Assembly (NCBI GenBank): GCA_037179385.1
Contig: CM074179.1
Location: 30,076,046 to 30,140,045, forward strand
DNA length: 64,000 nt
Reading direction: 5' to 3'
DNA from: Holothuria scabra
Taxonomy: Eukaryota > Echinodermata > Holothuroidea > Aspidochirotida > Holothuriidae
Shown here: one piece after another, positions 50,431 through 62,396 of the stretch
How the letters are laid out: the number at the start of each line of letters is the position of its first letter
Position numbering within the stretch: position 1 is the first letter of the stretch
Translations under genes and position numbers: made by a program
Notes under the pieces: generated by a model
Told to the model about the DNA's origin: nothing
What the model saw: the letters and a program-made list of their open reading frames with translations, nothing else
Database searches by the model: none

Positions 50431-53080
50431 CCGCCGGAGCAAGTGAAAAACATGTTTGATATGATTTATATAACACTTGTTGTTTAAATGTGGAACATGC
50501 TATTTTTAAACAGGTAAGTCAAAATAGGTGGTAATCAACTACATCAAGCAGGCTTAAATAAATGGAGGAAATGGTAGTGCTGTTTATGACTTATAGTGTC
50601 AAACATATGCCTAAAGTTGTGCAGACACAATAGGCTCACTCTAAAATGATTGAAATTGTCCGAGGGCCGTTAGTTTGATCAAGTGTCCTTTAGTGGACTA
50701 ATAACTTCTTTGGGGGAGTTTGGTTTCGCCGAATTGTCCTTCGCCAGAGAGACGGGAGCATTTTAAGAAAAGAATGTCATGCAAAAATAGTTCGAAAAGC
50801 TGATTTGAAACAAAGGTTGTGATCTATTTGGTGCATATGTTAGAAACTGCCTTATAAATGCAATGCTCCAAACGATTTTAGGCTTACTGTGGTCATCATA
50901 TGTTACTGTATTTTGTTTGTTTTTTCCTTTGTCGTTGTTAAAAACTAATTCACACCTTAGCCCTTTCCAAAATCTCACAGTCTCAAAGTCATTGTATATG
51001 GCTCCGCGTATCATATTCTAAGAAATTGAAAAGTTGCTGGTATCCCAATAAAGCATAAAACTCTACCAGTTAGACTTTTTATATTTACAAGCACAGTTAT
51101 AAAATGCTTACCATAAATTTTAAAGACGTTCTTTATAGTTTGTGCGCAACTGCTAATACACCCGATGCAAAGAGAGACTGTAACGTAATATGGCTAGATG
51201 CTGTATCTTGCATGACAAGAGTACATGAGCCTTAGATGTGGAACAATTTAAATGCTAATATTTTCTCGTCACCCAGCTTGAATCTTTTAAAGGGGGCTTT
51301 TTAAGATTAAGCGTTAAGAAATTAAATGTAAAAGACCTCCGTGTTGCGCCCTTCACCGATTATTTTAAGCCCTGTTTGGGTGTTTTATTCGTTTTTTGAA
51401 ATGGGTGGGCACTGAAGTTTTTTGGGGGCGGGGGGGGGGGGGGTCGGAAGGATGGGAAAGGATGAAGCTTTTACTTCTTTTTGTCATTTTCCGTTCGTAA
51501 TTCTCCTTGTTTGACAAGTGGCAAGATCTTGATAAGCTGAATTTTCATCAGGTCCCGTCCGCTCCCAATTCCACTTAAGGGCCCAATTCTTCTAACCTTC
51601 TTAACTAAACCCCTTCCACAATTGTCTGAAATTCATCCTCATCCAGACACAATCTCGGTTTATGACTTCAGGGTGAGTATAGAGAGGCCCAAAGTGCATA
51701 ATCAAAACACTGTCAGCACAATTCATGCAGTGTTATATAAGCTTTGGTACTCTGCGTTATTTGAAATAGCTGTCAATTAAAGAGCTGATAAATTTGAGAG
51801 ATTTCGTAAACCCCAACAAGAATTGCACTTTTTGGGTGAGAGTTTTGGTCCTTTAATTCCTTATATGTGTTTGCTAATGTACACAAAACGTATTTGTTAG
51901 GTTACTTCTACCCTGTTTTTTGGATTCAGGTGGTACTTTTTTCAATTTTCAGTTTTACAATCCACATTTTATTGCCTTTAATACTATTTCTTCACTTAGA
52001 TATAAAGTTTTACGACCCAGTTTCCAACCCATTGTTTTCCAGTTGCGGTTCACTGGCTTTTTTCCCTACTCTACTTGTATACCTTGGGATTCCATATTGG
52101 TTTTGATGACTTCACTTACAAGCAGCCTTTAAACCGGGCTAGGAAACCTCTGTTAAGAAAAGACGTACACGTTTTATTTGTAAAAGTTTATCCACCTCTG
52201 AAAATAGAAACACTGTTCCTTGAAAAGTTTATAATCATCAACATTTGCAGGATATCGAGAACCATGACCAGAAAGTCGCTTGCTTGGATTGGCTTGGTTT
52301 GGCTTATATATTATGTATTGTAAAGTGTTCTATTTGTTATGATGGTTTTCATCCTGGCATTGACAATTTTTACTCGTAGAAGAATGATATCCTGTCGTGT
52401 CAACCCCTTTCAGACCCCCAGTCCCTTGCACAATCTCAACTACAGATTCGTGATAGATTATATTTGGTTTTTCGAATTGATGTAGTAGATACAAGCATCA
52501 CAGTTTCTTATGATTCGAGTATTTCTGTAATATGACAAAGCCCCAGATCGTCACTGAACTCGTGAACCCTAAAAGTAGCTCTCGGACCCGCCGGGATCCC
52601 ACGGGCGACTGCTGGACCCAACCGGCGTGTGCAGCGGGCGACGCCCAACCTCCCATTGATAGGGGAGAAAAGTGAAAGAGGGAAAGGAGGGAGGAAAGAA
52701 GATGGAAGAGAGAGAAAAGAAGGAAAATTAAGAAAAAGGGAAGAAAAGGATCGAAGATGGTGCGTGAGGAATGTTGTGGAAATCGTAGGAAAGACGTAAA
52801 TGACAAAAGAGTACTACAGACTCCCTCTTCATAGACATGGAAAGTGGAGTAATAGGTCGGAGAAAAATTTTCGCCTCCGAATAACCAGCCCCAACATATT
52901 GATGGGTGAACCAATATTATTCAGTGGGTGAGGTGTGTGATGAAGGTAGCTTCGATCGTGAATGAGTGACGTCATAATACCAACTGAAAATAACCTGAAC
53001 TGTACAACTTGCAAAGCCTCTGAGTATATATTTTCCTCAGGGCCGGCGAAAATGTAATGGTATATACTGTTAATATTTTC
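50431..53080. other. AT-rich spacer with homopurine and poly-G tracts
   Basis: There is a G-rich run at 51,423-51,443 and a purine-rich tract at 52,660-52,760 (GAAAGAGGGAAAGGAGGGAGG and similar). No protein family, exon or element end is recognised. Open frames are short and without motifs. Confidence 0.35.
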
Positions 53081-53084
53081 AGTA

Positions 53085-53270
53085 TTTGATTCCGCGTATT
53101 TGGTGTAACGGTAAGAGCATCCGCCTCTCGCGCGGAAAGCCCGAGTTCTATTCGCAGGTCGAGTCATACTCTTAAAATGAAACCTACTGCCTTTGTGCGT
53201 GGTGCTCCGCATAAGTAACTAAGTAGAGAAAACAAGCTAGTAAGCCACAACTGGAAAAGGTCGGGGCCGG
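53085..53270 (+). repeat. tRNA-headed SINE
   Basis: The head TTTGGTGTAACGGTAAGAGC is an A box. It is followed by a perfect 5-bp anticodon stem (TCCGC/GCGGA) around CTCTCGC, and by a B-box-like GAGTTCTATTC. The acceptor stem does not pair well, so this is not a functional tRNA. The body carries CTACTGCCTTTGTGCGTGGT + GCTCCGC, found again at 32,692-32,721 and, weaker, at 53,683-53,703, and then AGTAAGCCACAACTGGAAAA. A tRNA-derived SINE fits best. Confidence 0.55.
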
Positions 53271-53344
53271 CTCAACTTGAACCAATAGGCCGGAAACTGG
53301 TCTCTAAAACTCCAACTAGTTGCTCCAGCCAGTATTTGAATTAA

Positions 53345-55060
53345 TTTTAAACTTGGAAGACAAAGGTGGTAGACAAAGGTTGTTCAGATGCACGTTGGAG
53401 TGCTTGGGAAGAAAAGTTTCTTGCCATAAGGAAGAACTATTTGGAAATTATATACTTCCCCGCTCCAGCTGATGGTAGAGATTCGCGCCAAGTTCCCTAC
53501 CCTTCTCCCTTAGGTTCTAAGTATTTATTTCACGGGACCAGGAAAGTGCCCTTTGACGATGGATGCATCTATAACATGGTTTTTACCTCAATCTGTTGCA
53601 TCGAAGGACCCTCAAATATCCAAAAAAATTACACGCAGGAAGGCCTTTTTTGGGATCATACCAAATACTTCAAACCTGCAAGCCGTTGTGCATGATGTTC
53701 CGCCTAAACATCAAAGTTGGGGAAAACAATCTAACTCGCGACTAGAAGAGAGACCGGGGGCGCATGTAATGAAAGCAGGCTGTTAGGAATTAAGGCGCAA
53801 AGCCCAATTTAAACAGCTGAATCCAGGGATGTGAAAAGCACCCTCACTCAAACTTTGGTGTACGCTACGAGCTTACCGATGGTGGCGGCTCGCTCAGATA
53901 GTGGGCCGGCTGCAAGGCACTGTCTAGTACCGGTATTCATTATTCCAAATTTCGTCACTTCTTGTACACCACGGATATTCCTGGGCACTGGCCATTTCAT
54001 TTAAATTTTTTCTTTCAATGGAAACGGAGGTAAAATGAAAAATAAATAGTAAGGCATACGCGTAGCCAGGGGGTGAGGGTCGAAGGGGCAGCGCCCCAAT
54101 TAGCATACTTTTTATGTTTTTGTTTATTTTTACAATATTGCCAGTGTGTCCCCACTAATATACAGTAAACAGGCCTTGTAGGGGAGGCAATTTGGACGAA
54201 AATTTCCTTGCGCTCCGCGAAAACCCAATTGTTTGCCGGCTATAGGTGCGTTTTTTATTCAAATAAGGATATTTTTGGAAATAAATAGTCCATTAAATAC
54301 ACAATAATGGGTCTCCTCCAGCGAGTTCCATGGGTTGGTACATAGATATAAGTAATTAAGAACATATCACATACACCCATTTAATTGGTGAGAGTGCCTC
54401 CAATATACAGATAGTGCCTCTATAATACAGAAAACGCAGTCTAATATTTCGAGGTCCTACCGCTTCCTCGGAGACTTGAGCACTTAAACAAATAAAATAC
54501 ATTCTTGTACGGCTAGTCGTTCAAAATGCTTAAATCTTTGTTCAAACCGTTGCCATGTGTTTTCGGGGACGAATAGTATAATCTCGTTAGCTTTCGGGTT
54601 GTCGTCATCCCTTAAGTTGCCTTTCTAGAAGAAAAGTTTCAGATTATGCGTAAGGTTTTCCACAGAGAAAAAGTGTTCTGTTACAAATAATCCTGTTTGC
54701 CTATGCGAAGACGGTTCCACATTCGTACTTGCCGTATTGTCGTCTGACGTGTACCGTGATCTGACGCGAATACAGCACATCAACGGTGCCTGTGTATTAG
54801 TTTTCCCACCCTACAGAAATATATCTTACGGGCTAGCTTTGCCTAACATAGCAGTGTACTTTCAATGCACTGTGAACTGTGAGTCGTGGTGGCAACTGCA
54901 CGATGTGGTACGTCCTCTCATGCGCTGTGAAATGTTGTGTTTGTCGTTGTTATAAACGAAGATGAAATTTTTGTCTTCGTTTTTCCTACATAATTACCTT
55001 TAGTGCACTTATTTCAAAATGGTACCTAATCAACACTGGCAGATTACTAGAATGGCATCA
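53345..55060. other. spacer; no recognised gene
   Basis: An open frame of 109 codons at 53,366-53,695 has no motif I recognise. CATACGCGTAGCCAGGGGGT at 54,056-54,075 is a word often seen in repeats of many animals, but I cannot delimit an element. The rest shows nothing. Confidence 0.3.
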
Positions 55061-55069
55061 TTACTTAAA

Positions 55070-55630
55070 ACCCGGGTATAAGCAGAAAGTTAACGTAAAG
55101 TCAGTGGAATCTTTGGTAAAAACTGAGAATTTTCTGTAGTAAGGGTTTAAGCAAGGAATCAACATGTGCAGAAATAAATTCAGTAAGGGTACCGATACAC
55201 GAAATGATAGGTCGGCCAGGAATCTGGATGTTATGTTGCACGGCTGGTTGAACAAAGTCTGCTTCCGATAGGGAAGTGGTATCAATATTGCGTTTATCCT
55301 TCAACAGTTGAAGTAACTAATTGACCGTAGGGAGGGTACAAAACGATCCAAGTCCAGGGGTAGCGGGGATCTCGTGAATCTCTGGGATGACGTCAGTACT
55401 GAAGTCATGTACAAGATTCTCAAGTTCCAAGTTTGAATGACGCAGTAGGGTCATTAAAACCCTTTGACCGCTTTGTAGAACGTCCCATTGGAAAGTTGTG
55501 ATTCGGCCTCAGAGATAAGGCCTTAGGTGTCCAATATGACTATGCCCCCTTTTTCTCTTCTAATGTCTTCCCTCTCCTGTAATACTCGGATGGCCGTACG
55601 CCCCGACCTGGAAACGTTGTTACCCTTAGT
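55070..55630 (-). pseudogene. Penelope-like element reverse-transcriptase fragment
   Basis: On the minus strand, with frame changes, the blocks come in the Penelope order. AIRVLQEREDIRREKGGIVI with LDT corresponds to the ADKG(G/S)(A/I)VV block. SEAESQLSNGTFYKAV corresponds to EAERQLSDT.FY. Then PGRPIISCIGTLTEFISAHV and D correspond to the PGRPIVSG.GSPTE.IS..VD block. KDSTDF follows where KDTTDFL is usual. Penelope-like elements use this telomerase-related RT, usually with a GIY-YIG nuclease; no nuclease segment or catalytic YADD region is visible here. It is truncated at about 55,070. Confidence 0.75.
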
Positions 55631-55681
55631 TTGGGTACCATTCTCCTGAAGGGACATTTGAAATTGTCCAGGTAGGTTTTC

Positions 55682-55683
<2 letters not shown>

Positions 55684-55732
<49 letters not shown>

Positions 55733-55737
55733 TATAA
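55684..55737. repeat. (AT)n microsatellite, ~54 bp
   Basis: An almost uninterrupted AT dinucleotide run bounded by ATATGT and ACATAT. Confidence 0.9.
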
Positions 55738-55945
55738 ATAGGTTTCTGTATCGCTTCGGAGATCCGCTGGCGAATACACAATTGCGTTCAGCTGGATACA
55801 TCAACTTTGATCTCTGGTTGGGCTTGCGTCAAACGAGAACTAGTGCTGTTCCAAAAAAATTGACGCCCCGACCTGGAAACGTTGTTACCCTTAGTTTGGG
55901 TACCATTCTCCTGAAGGGACATTTGAAATTGTCCAGGTAGGTTTT

Positions 55946-56107
<162 letters not shown>

Positions 56108-56247
56108 TAGGTTTCTGTATCGCTTCGGAGATCCGCTGGCGAATACACAATTGCGTTCAGCTGGATACATCAACTTTGATCTCTGGTTGGGCTTGCGTCA
56201 AACGAGAACTAGTGCTGTTCCAAAAAAAATGGCGCCTGCTCAGGAGC

Positions 56248-56451
56248 TGAATTGCGAGTTGCTTCATCTGTTATTTGAACAAAGGCCAAACTAACTTGGC
56301 TTCATGGCTCAGTGGTTAGAGCGTCCGCACTAGAAAGCGGGAGGTCTCAAGTTCGAATCCCGGTGGAGTCAACATTGTTTTTTCACCTCAGCCAGATTTT
56401 CCAGCTTTACCAGTTTGAATTGCGAGTTGCTTCATCTGTTATTTGAACAAA
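56248..56451 (+). repeat. 36-bp direct repeats flanking a tRNA-like sequence
   Basis: The repeat starts TGAATTGCGAGTTGCTTCAT, continues to TTGAACAAA and occurs without mismatch at 56,248-56,283 and 56,416-56,451. Between them are 132 bp with the tRNA-like sequence and a T6 run after it. This could be a long target duplication of a SINE-like insertion or a local tandem duplication. Confidence 0.75.
56298..56371 (+). tRNA. tRNA-like sequence, probably pseudo-tRNA or SINE head
   Basis: It can fold as a 74-nt cloverleaf. The acceptor GGCTTCA pairs with TGGAGTC through two G-U pairs, the D arm is GCTC/GAGC with AGTGGTTA, and the anticodon stem TCCGC/GCGGG has one G-U pair. The anticodon loop has 8 bases (ACTAGAAA) instead of 7, and the T-stem has two A-C mismatches although the T loop TTCGAAT is intact. 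With the extra A set aside, the anticodon would be AGA, but the long variable arm of a serine tRNA is absent. I regard it as non-functional. Confidence 0.45.
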
Positions 56452-56459
56452 AAAGGGGG

Positions 56460-59400
56460 CATAAAGAACTCTATGAAGGGGGGAAAGAGGGGGAAATGCA
56501 GGATGTTTTCTTTTTTCGTTTCCATTTTTTGGCGCGTCTTAAAATGTGTAGAGCGTTTATTGCGTGCTATTTTTTGTCATTTTGCTCCTAATTTTACTGC
56601 AGATTGTCTTTGATTTCCACGAAATTAACTTTTTGTGGGATTGAGATGTTCACTTACCTCTAGAAATGCGACTTAAGTTATTATTTGTAAGCAAATTGTG
56701 GCCAAACCCCGTCTCCTCTTAAGAGAATACCTTCAATGAAATCAATAAATTAAAGTTAAAGAGCAGTCCCCCCAAACTTATTTTGGAAGAAAAAGCTAAG
56801 TAACTCAATTTTCATCTTATTTCTCTTCAAAGTATCTTTAATTACATTTTATGACTTTACTATGGCATATTCAATGTAAACCAAGCCGTTATTTCTGGTA
56901 AATTTTACATTTGAAGAGAAAAAAAACATTGTCACATGACCCCCAACAGCCAATCATTGAACTGGACAGTCTACTACACTTCTTCAATCTGGGATGGCTG
57001 CTCCTTCCCTTTGAAAGTAGAGACCCAGATTTCAATATTTCGCCCCAAAAATGGGACGGGCATTACGGAAGTCATTCAGTAGATTTTTTTCATCAATTTT
57101 TGTCACAACAATACAATTACACATATCCATATGGTTGGATGTGGCTTATTCTGTCCGAAGAAAGAATACATTCCACAAATACTGCGCCTGTATAGCAAGG
57201 CAAATTCCATTGCTTGCCAAGTCGAGGAATGGACCCATTCAGGCCTTGGTGAATTACTGAATTTCCATTCCGTGTAGGCAAACTGCATGCCCGATATGAA
57301 ACAAACGTGAACAGTGGCTTAGCTGCGGGGGGGGGGGGGGCTTGGACCTCCCACTGAATCACCCCCCGCAGCCCGCACTGGCGACCTGGGCAAAAAAATA
57401 TATTCATGCTGGCCGATGATAATATTCAATCCGGGATACCCGGTGTACTATGACATAGATATACACCCTCTGAAATTCAGAATAAATTCAGGTAGACTGT
57501 GACAAGCTTCATATCTTCGGAATCTCTTGTCTTTGTACTCGTCGGGTTACTGGATGGATAATAATTGAGTGGCTGAAATTGCCTCCCTTGGTGTGGTTTT
57601 AAGTTCGCTCCTAGCATCTGGCCTGTTTTTGTCTCTTGTAGGGATATTTTTGTTTCAATTCCTGTGCCATGCACAAATTTGTTCCAAAATCATAGTTGGT
57701 GAGGTGGGTTGAATATTTGAATCAAATATGGTTGGAAGAAATTTGCAGGGCCATTGCTGCCAGTCACTGGCCAGTGCAACAAACAAACCCATGTTGGGTC
57801 AATGCAGTCTCAAGGGTCGCAACCTTTTTTTTTAAATCTTGTGTAACACAATACCCGAAATGGCCGATTATTTCAAAAGCTTCAAATCCTTCACTGAACG
57901 TGATGGCAAAAATGAATAAATATAACAAATAAACACGGAGTGGTTCATCATTACGACCCCTCACATCGATTATCTTCGGCCAAAGGGATGCAGCAGCAAA
58001 GGGTAAACGAAGTCAAGTTCATGCTTTTGACGCGTGAACGACATAATGTTTTAAGCATTCTCACTTATGGAAACAAAACAAAATAGAGAAACGAGGACAA
58101 TTTTCTGATTTTTTTACACTCAAAACAGGAACTTTTCTTTATTTCGTTCGAAATATGAGTATAAAACCATTAGAATATAGAAAATTTAAGTACAGCTTTG
58201 GCAAAGGAGTTTTTTCAGTAGATTTACATGTAAAACTTATGTGTTAAAAACACGGAGATACACTAAAAATCCATAATATTATATTGAAATGAACATATAC
58301 AATGCTTCAGAAAGAACAAAGGGTGTGCACAGGCCTACATGCATGAAGTTAATTATAAAAGCAGGCATTCAGCCATATCACTCCAGATCGTAGAAACAAG
58401 GACGATTTGAACAGAGGACAAAACAAGAAGTATGTGTATCGCTAGCAACATCATCAACAGGTTCATTTTGTGAGAAGAATGAGATCAAACAACACAAATT
58501 TCAGTTTTCTCAAATTGCACTGTTGAAGGTTTCTCAAATCCATTAAATAAAAACATGCGCACCCCCAATATTTTCCTTGAATCTGGGTGAGGCAGAGCAA
58601 AGACAGAAAATCTGGACGTTTCTTTTTTCAGTTGAGCAGATGAAACGTGTATGAAATCTTAAAATACACATCACCCCCCCACACACACACACACAAACCA
58701 GTCAAGAATTGTTGATTTCCCTCAAGATGATTTGTCAAATTCTAAACAGTGTGAAATTTGTGAGTTTCAAAATCAGGCACATATGGAACACACTCCACTT
58801 TATTAAATGGCAAAAAAAAAAGATGTTAAGATATTTGAACTTAAGGGTTTGAGGTCACAACACTGGATTTGGTACGTTAGAGGGGTACTTATTCTGAGCA
58901 TTTTGGTGAAATTTGCATTGAAATCTGATGTGTGGTTCCCAAATTAAGAGCACGTAAAGTTTTCACATTTTCAACAAAAAGTGAACTTCAGCAAGCACAT
59001 ATGACATCACATCACCACATTAATAGGCAGTCTTTTGTTTTTCTTTAAACTTTATACTGGGTTGTCTCCTCAACAATCCCATATTTTTAAAATGTGATTA
59101 CATATGTGGCATGAGAATTTTACAAACTTTGCATCCCCCATAGGGGGGTCATACTCCTATTAACTTCAAGGTCAACACAGCAATCTGATAAACCTAAGGG
59201 AAACAAAGCATTCCTTGTTGATGTGAGGAAGTGATATAAGTTCTGCTGCCCTCAAACTCACTTTTGAACACAAATCTACTGATATCATTTACTGATATCT
59301 CAAGAAATACATGTCAGATTTGAATGGAACTTTCACCACACAGTGTAGTTTTGGTTCCTCTTTCACATATGAAAATTAAATAAATTAATTTTGCTTAAAC

Positions 59401-59795
59401 TTCCACTTTAAAACAAAAAAGTACTGAGTATCATAATGAAAAAAATACCTTTCCAGGTCATAGGTAGGTGGTAATCATTTTTAGCAATAAAGCCCGAAAT
59501 CATGCAATCCCTGCTTTCACACAGCCTTTTATATAAGAAACATAGCTGTACTCTACATCATTAGTTGAACTCAATCGATGCTGTCAACTATTCGTCAATC
59601 AGCCATAAACCAAAGCTGACCACAACCCTCCATATGAGCAGGGCATGCATGCAGAGATAAAGCACTTAACTGCTGTAAAAAGATAAAAGGACTTGACTAT
59701 ATAAAGCCAGTATAGACACAGTTAACGAAACTTTAAATCATGCACTTATAAATGCTTGGACATTGCCTTTTATATAAAGAAACTTAACTGTACAG
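56460..59795. other. AT-rich spacer; short repeats only
   Basis: A G-run lies at about 57,328-57,340 and an (AC)n stretch at 58,679-58,694. CCTTTTATATAAGAAACATAGCTGTAC-like segments occur at 59,524-59,551 and 59,765-59,792, the second just before the Tx1-like LINE. No exon or element protein is recognised. Confidence 0.35.
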
Positions 59796-60102
59796 TTCAG
59801 TTCTGGTCTTCGTCGAGAGCGGACGTGTTTCGCGGAGCTCTCGCTGATCGTGCTGAATTTTGGCATTGTGCTGTACTGTGCTGCTTGTTATACTATCATA
59901 TACTACTATTGTCGTTTTACCGAAGTGTTGGATATTGGGTGTGGTCTCTCGCTTGGGGACGTGGTTTGGCCGTGCTCGTTTTAAAGCACGCCTGGTGTAT
60001 AGTTTGTTGGGTTCCCTTTATTTTTTCCTGCCTGGGTTTGATCTGCTGTGCTGAAGTTTTCTCTCTAGTTGCTGCGTGGCCTTGTGCCACAAACCTTTGC
60101 TG

Positions 60103-61259
60103 CTATGCCCGGAGGTCGGGATAGCAGCATCGTTAAGTTACAGTTTGAGTCGAGGGGGAATGTTACACCCCAGCATGTTTTTCTGTGTTGAAAAACAATA
60201 AGGTAGAAGTTAAGGATACAGAGATGCTGCAGGCCCTTGCGTCCCGGAATACGTATGATTTGAAGTTCCGGACTGATGCTGCCCGATTGAAGGGATTTCC
60301 TTCCTTAAGAGTGTGTAGGGTCTCACTGTCACCCCATATGATCGCTCTGTGGTGGTGACGGTGTTGTACCTCAATTTTGAGGTAGATCAGGGCCTGTACG
60401 TGGCGAGGGTTCAAGGGCAGTACGGAACTGTCTCAGACTGGCGTTGGGTAAAGTATAATGAAGGTGAACTGGCCGGTATTCTCAACGGAAAGAGACAGTT
60501 CCGTATGGAGCTAAAACGAGACATCCCCTCCGTCTTGTTCATAGGGGGTTCTAAGGCCCACATCAGGTATTTTGGCCAGCCCGCACCTGTTTCCAGTGTA
60601 GGGAGGAGGGGCATGAGGCCAAGTCATGCCCAAACAAACGTTGTGGCAGATGCCTGCAGTTGGGGCGTGAGAGAGACAACATGTCCCAATCAGGTGCAGG
60701 TGTAACCTGTGTGGGGGAGGAGGGACATGTCTCTGGTGCCTGCCCCACATCGTACTCTGCGCGTGCAAGTGCAGGTGTGGAGCCGGCAAGTGAACCCTTG
60801 TCTTCAGGCCCTGAACCAATGGTGGAGGAACCCAGGTCCCCTACGCCTGATGAGGTGGCACATCAGGTGGAACAAGAGTTCCTAGCTTCTAAGGGATGTG
60901 AAGTGGTCTGTGGCAACCCTGAGGTAGGCCCTTCCCAACCCTCCACATCGGTACCTGAGTCACACTCTCCACCAGCTCCCGGGGAGGCTGGAATACAAAC
61001 AGTGGAGCACGACCTTAGAATGTCCTCGGAATCTGACTCTGCCATGTCAGATGTGGGAGGACCTGCCTCAGAGCCTCCACCAAAGGACCCACCATCTGGG
61101 GAGGGCTGGTTTGATTTGTGTGAGGCCGTTGAACTTGAGCCCAAGTTGAAAAGGTCGGCCTCAGGGGAGGTCTCCGACCGGGGAGGGGGAGTTAGTCCTT
61201 CTGTGCCACCAGCACCAGATCCATGTAACAAAAAGGCCAGGTCAGAGACAGTTTTGTAA
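60103..61259 (+). pseudogene. Tx1-like LINE ORF1 (RNA-binding, zinc knuckle)
   Basis: From MPGGRDSSIVKLQFESRGNV the frame shifts at about 60,190 and 60,340 into VVVTVLYLNFEVDQGLYVAR, GILNGKRQFRMELKRDIPSV and FIGGSKAHIRYFGQ. Another shift near 60,590 leads to a CCHC knuckle CFQCREEGHEAKSC, CGRC, and CVGEEGHVSGAC, in which an inserted G has removed one Cys. The C-terminal 200 codons are acidic and Pro/Ser-rich (KDPPSGEGWFDLCEA) and stop at 61,257. ORF1 binds LINE RNA. Confidence 0.8.
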
Positions 61260-61277
61260 TTTCACACTCCACATTTC

Positions 61278-62396
61278 ATGAATGGTCCCCTGTCCCTCAT
61301 GACCCTGAATGTAAACGGCATGAGGGACAGTCGGAAGCGGTCCAGAATATTCCAATTTTGTAAGTCATTGGGTGTGGACTTCGTTTTCCTCCAAGAGACT
61401 CACATTGTTAATGAGGACGATGTCTACACCTGGTCCTACGAATGGGGTGGGGGTTTGTACGCTTCCTTTGGTTCCGCATCTTCCTGTGGATCTGTCATTT
61501 TAGTTTCTCCAAGATGGACTTCCCTGGTCGGAAAGGTTGATCATGAGGGCCGGTTGGTATGCATTACCATCAAACATCCTTGCGGGAACTTCTTCTTATG
61601 TAACGTTTATGCCCCCAACCAACCTACAGACAGAAGGAATTTTTTTGCTACCCTGCCATCCTTCGTTCCTGGCTGTGCCCCTTGTATCCTATCTGGAGAC
61701 TTCAACTGTGTCCCTGACACACGGTTTGATCGAATGTCCACCTTCACATCTTCAAGCTGTAGTGTTGGTATGGTGGAGTTGGACATGTTCACAAAGAATC
61801 ACGATATGGTTGACGTTTGGAGAGTGCAGCATCCTGGCTTGTCCGTGTTCACTTGGCACCGCCCTGATGGCACGGACGCCTCAAGGTTGGACAGGGTGTA
61901 CGCTCCAACGGCTCTGTCACCAAGTGATTGCGAAGTTGTGGCATGTCCAATTTCGGACCATGATGCAGTTACGGTCTCATTCACACCCCCAGAGTCATGG
62001 CCAGTAGGGAGGGGGTTCTGGAAAATGAACACAGATATTCTAACGGAGGCCGAATATAGCAAAGATTTTAAGGCCAGATACGAAGGGTGGCGAACTTTGA
62101 GGCCGGCCTTTTCAACAGATTTAGAGTGGTGGGATGATGTAAAGACCCGCATCAAACAGTTTACAGTGGAATATTGTGTAGCAAGAGCTCGTCGAAGAAG
62201 GGAGAGGAGTTCCTTTCACATTGCTCTAGGGAGAGGAACGGGGACCACTCCGCACTTCATGCAATCCAACAGTACCTCGATGGAAAACTACACGGGGCCC
62301 AGGTTCGTGCTCGTGTGCATTGTGTGGAGGCGGAGGAGAAACCAACCATTAAGTTCTACCGGGACGTCACAAAGAATGCCATCGATCGCAGTATAA
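61278..62396 (+). CDS. Tx1-like LINE ORF2 endonuclease domain
   Basis: The start MNGPLSLMTLNVNGMRD is followed by VDFVFLQETHI (catalytic Glu), GSVILVSPRW, LCNVYAPNQ, LSGDFNCVPDTRFDR (catalytic Asp and Asn), DVWRVQHPGLSVFTWHRPDG, SRLDRVYA and ISDHDAVTV (catalytic Asp-His pair). All AP-endonuclease hallmarks are present, so this domain looks intact. It nicks target DNA for priming. After about residue 300 the frame leaves the true ORF2, which continues in the frame opening at about 62,174. Confidence 0.88.
   Translation: MNGPLSLMTLNVNGMRDSRKRSRIFQFCKSLGVDFVFLQETHIVNEDDVYTWSYEWGGGLYASFGSASSCGSVILVSPRWTSLVGKVDHEGRLVCITIKHPCGNFFLCNVYAPNQPTDRRNFFATLPSFVPGCAPCILSGDFNCVPDTRFDRMSTFTSSSCSVGMVELDMFTKNHDMVDVWRVQHPGLSVFTWHRPDGTDASRLDRVYAPTALSPSDCEVVACPISDHDAVTVSFTPPESWPVGRGFWKMNTDILTEAEYSKDFKARYEGWRTLRPAFSTDLEWWDDVKTRIKQFTVEYCVARARRRRERSSFHIALGRGTGTTPHFMQSNSTSMENYTGPRFVLVCIVWRRRRNQPLSSTGTSQRMPSIAV

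Noticed and set aside
52498..52914. 138-codon minus-strand frame rich in Phe/Leu/Ser
   Set aside because: It is the reverse reading of a purine-rich tract (52,660-52,760). The low complexity explains the openness.
56298..56371. Functional tRNA-Ser(AGA)
   Set aside because: The anticodon loop has 8 bases, the T-stem has two mismatches and the long variable arm of serine tRNAs is absent.
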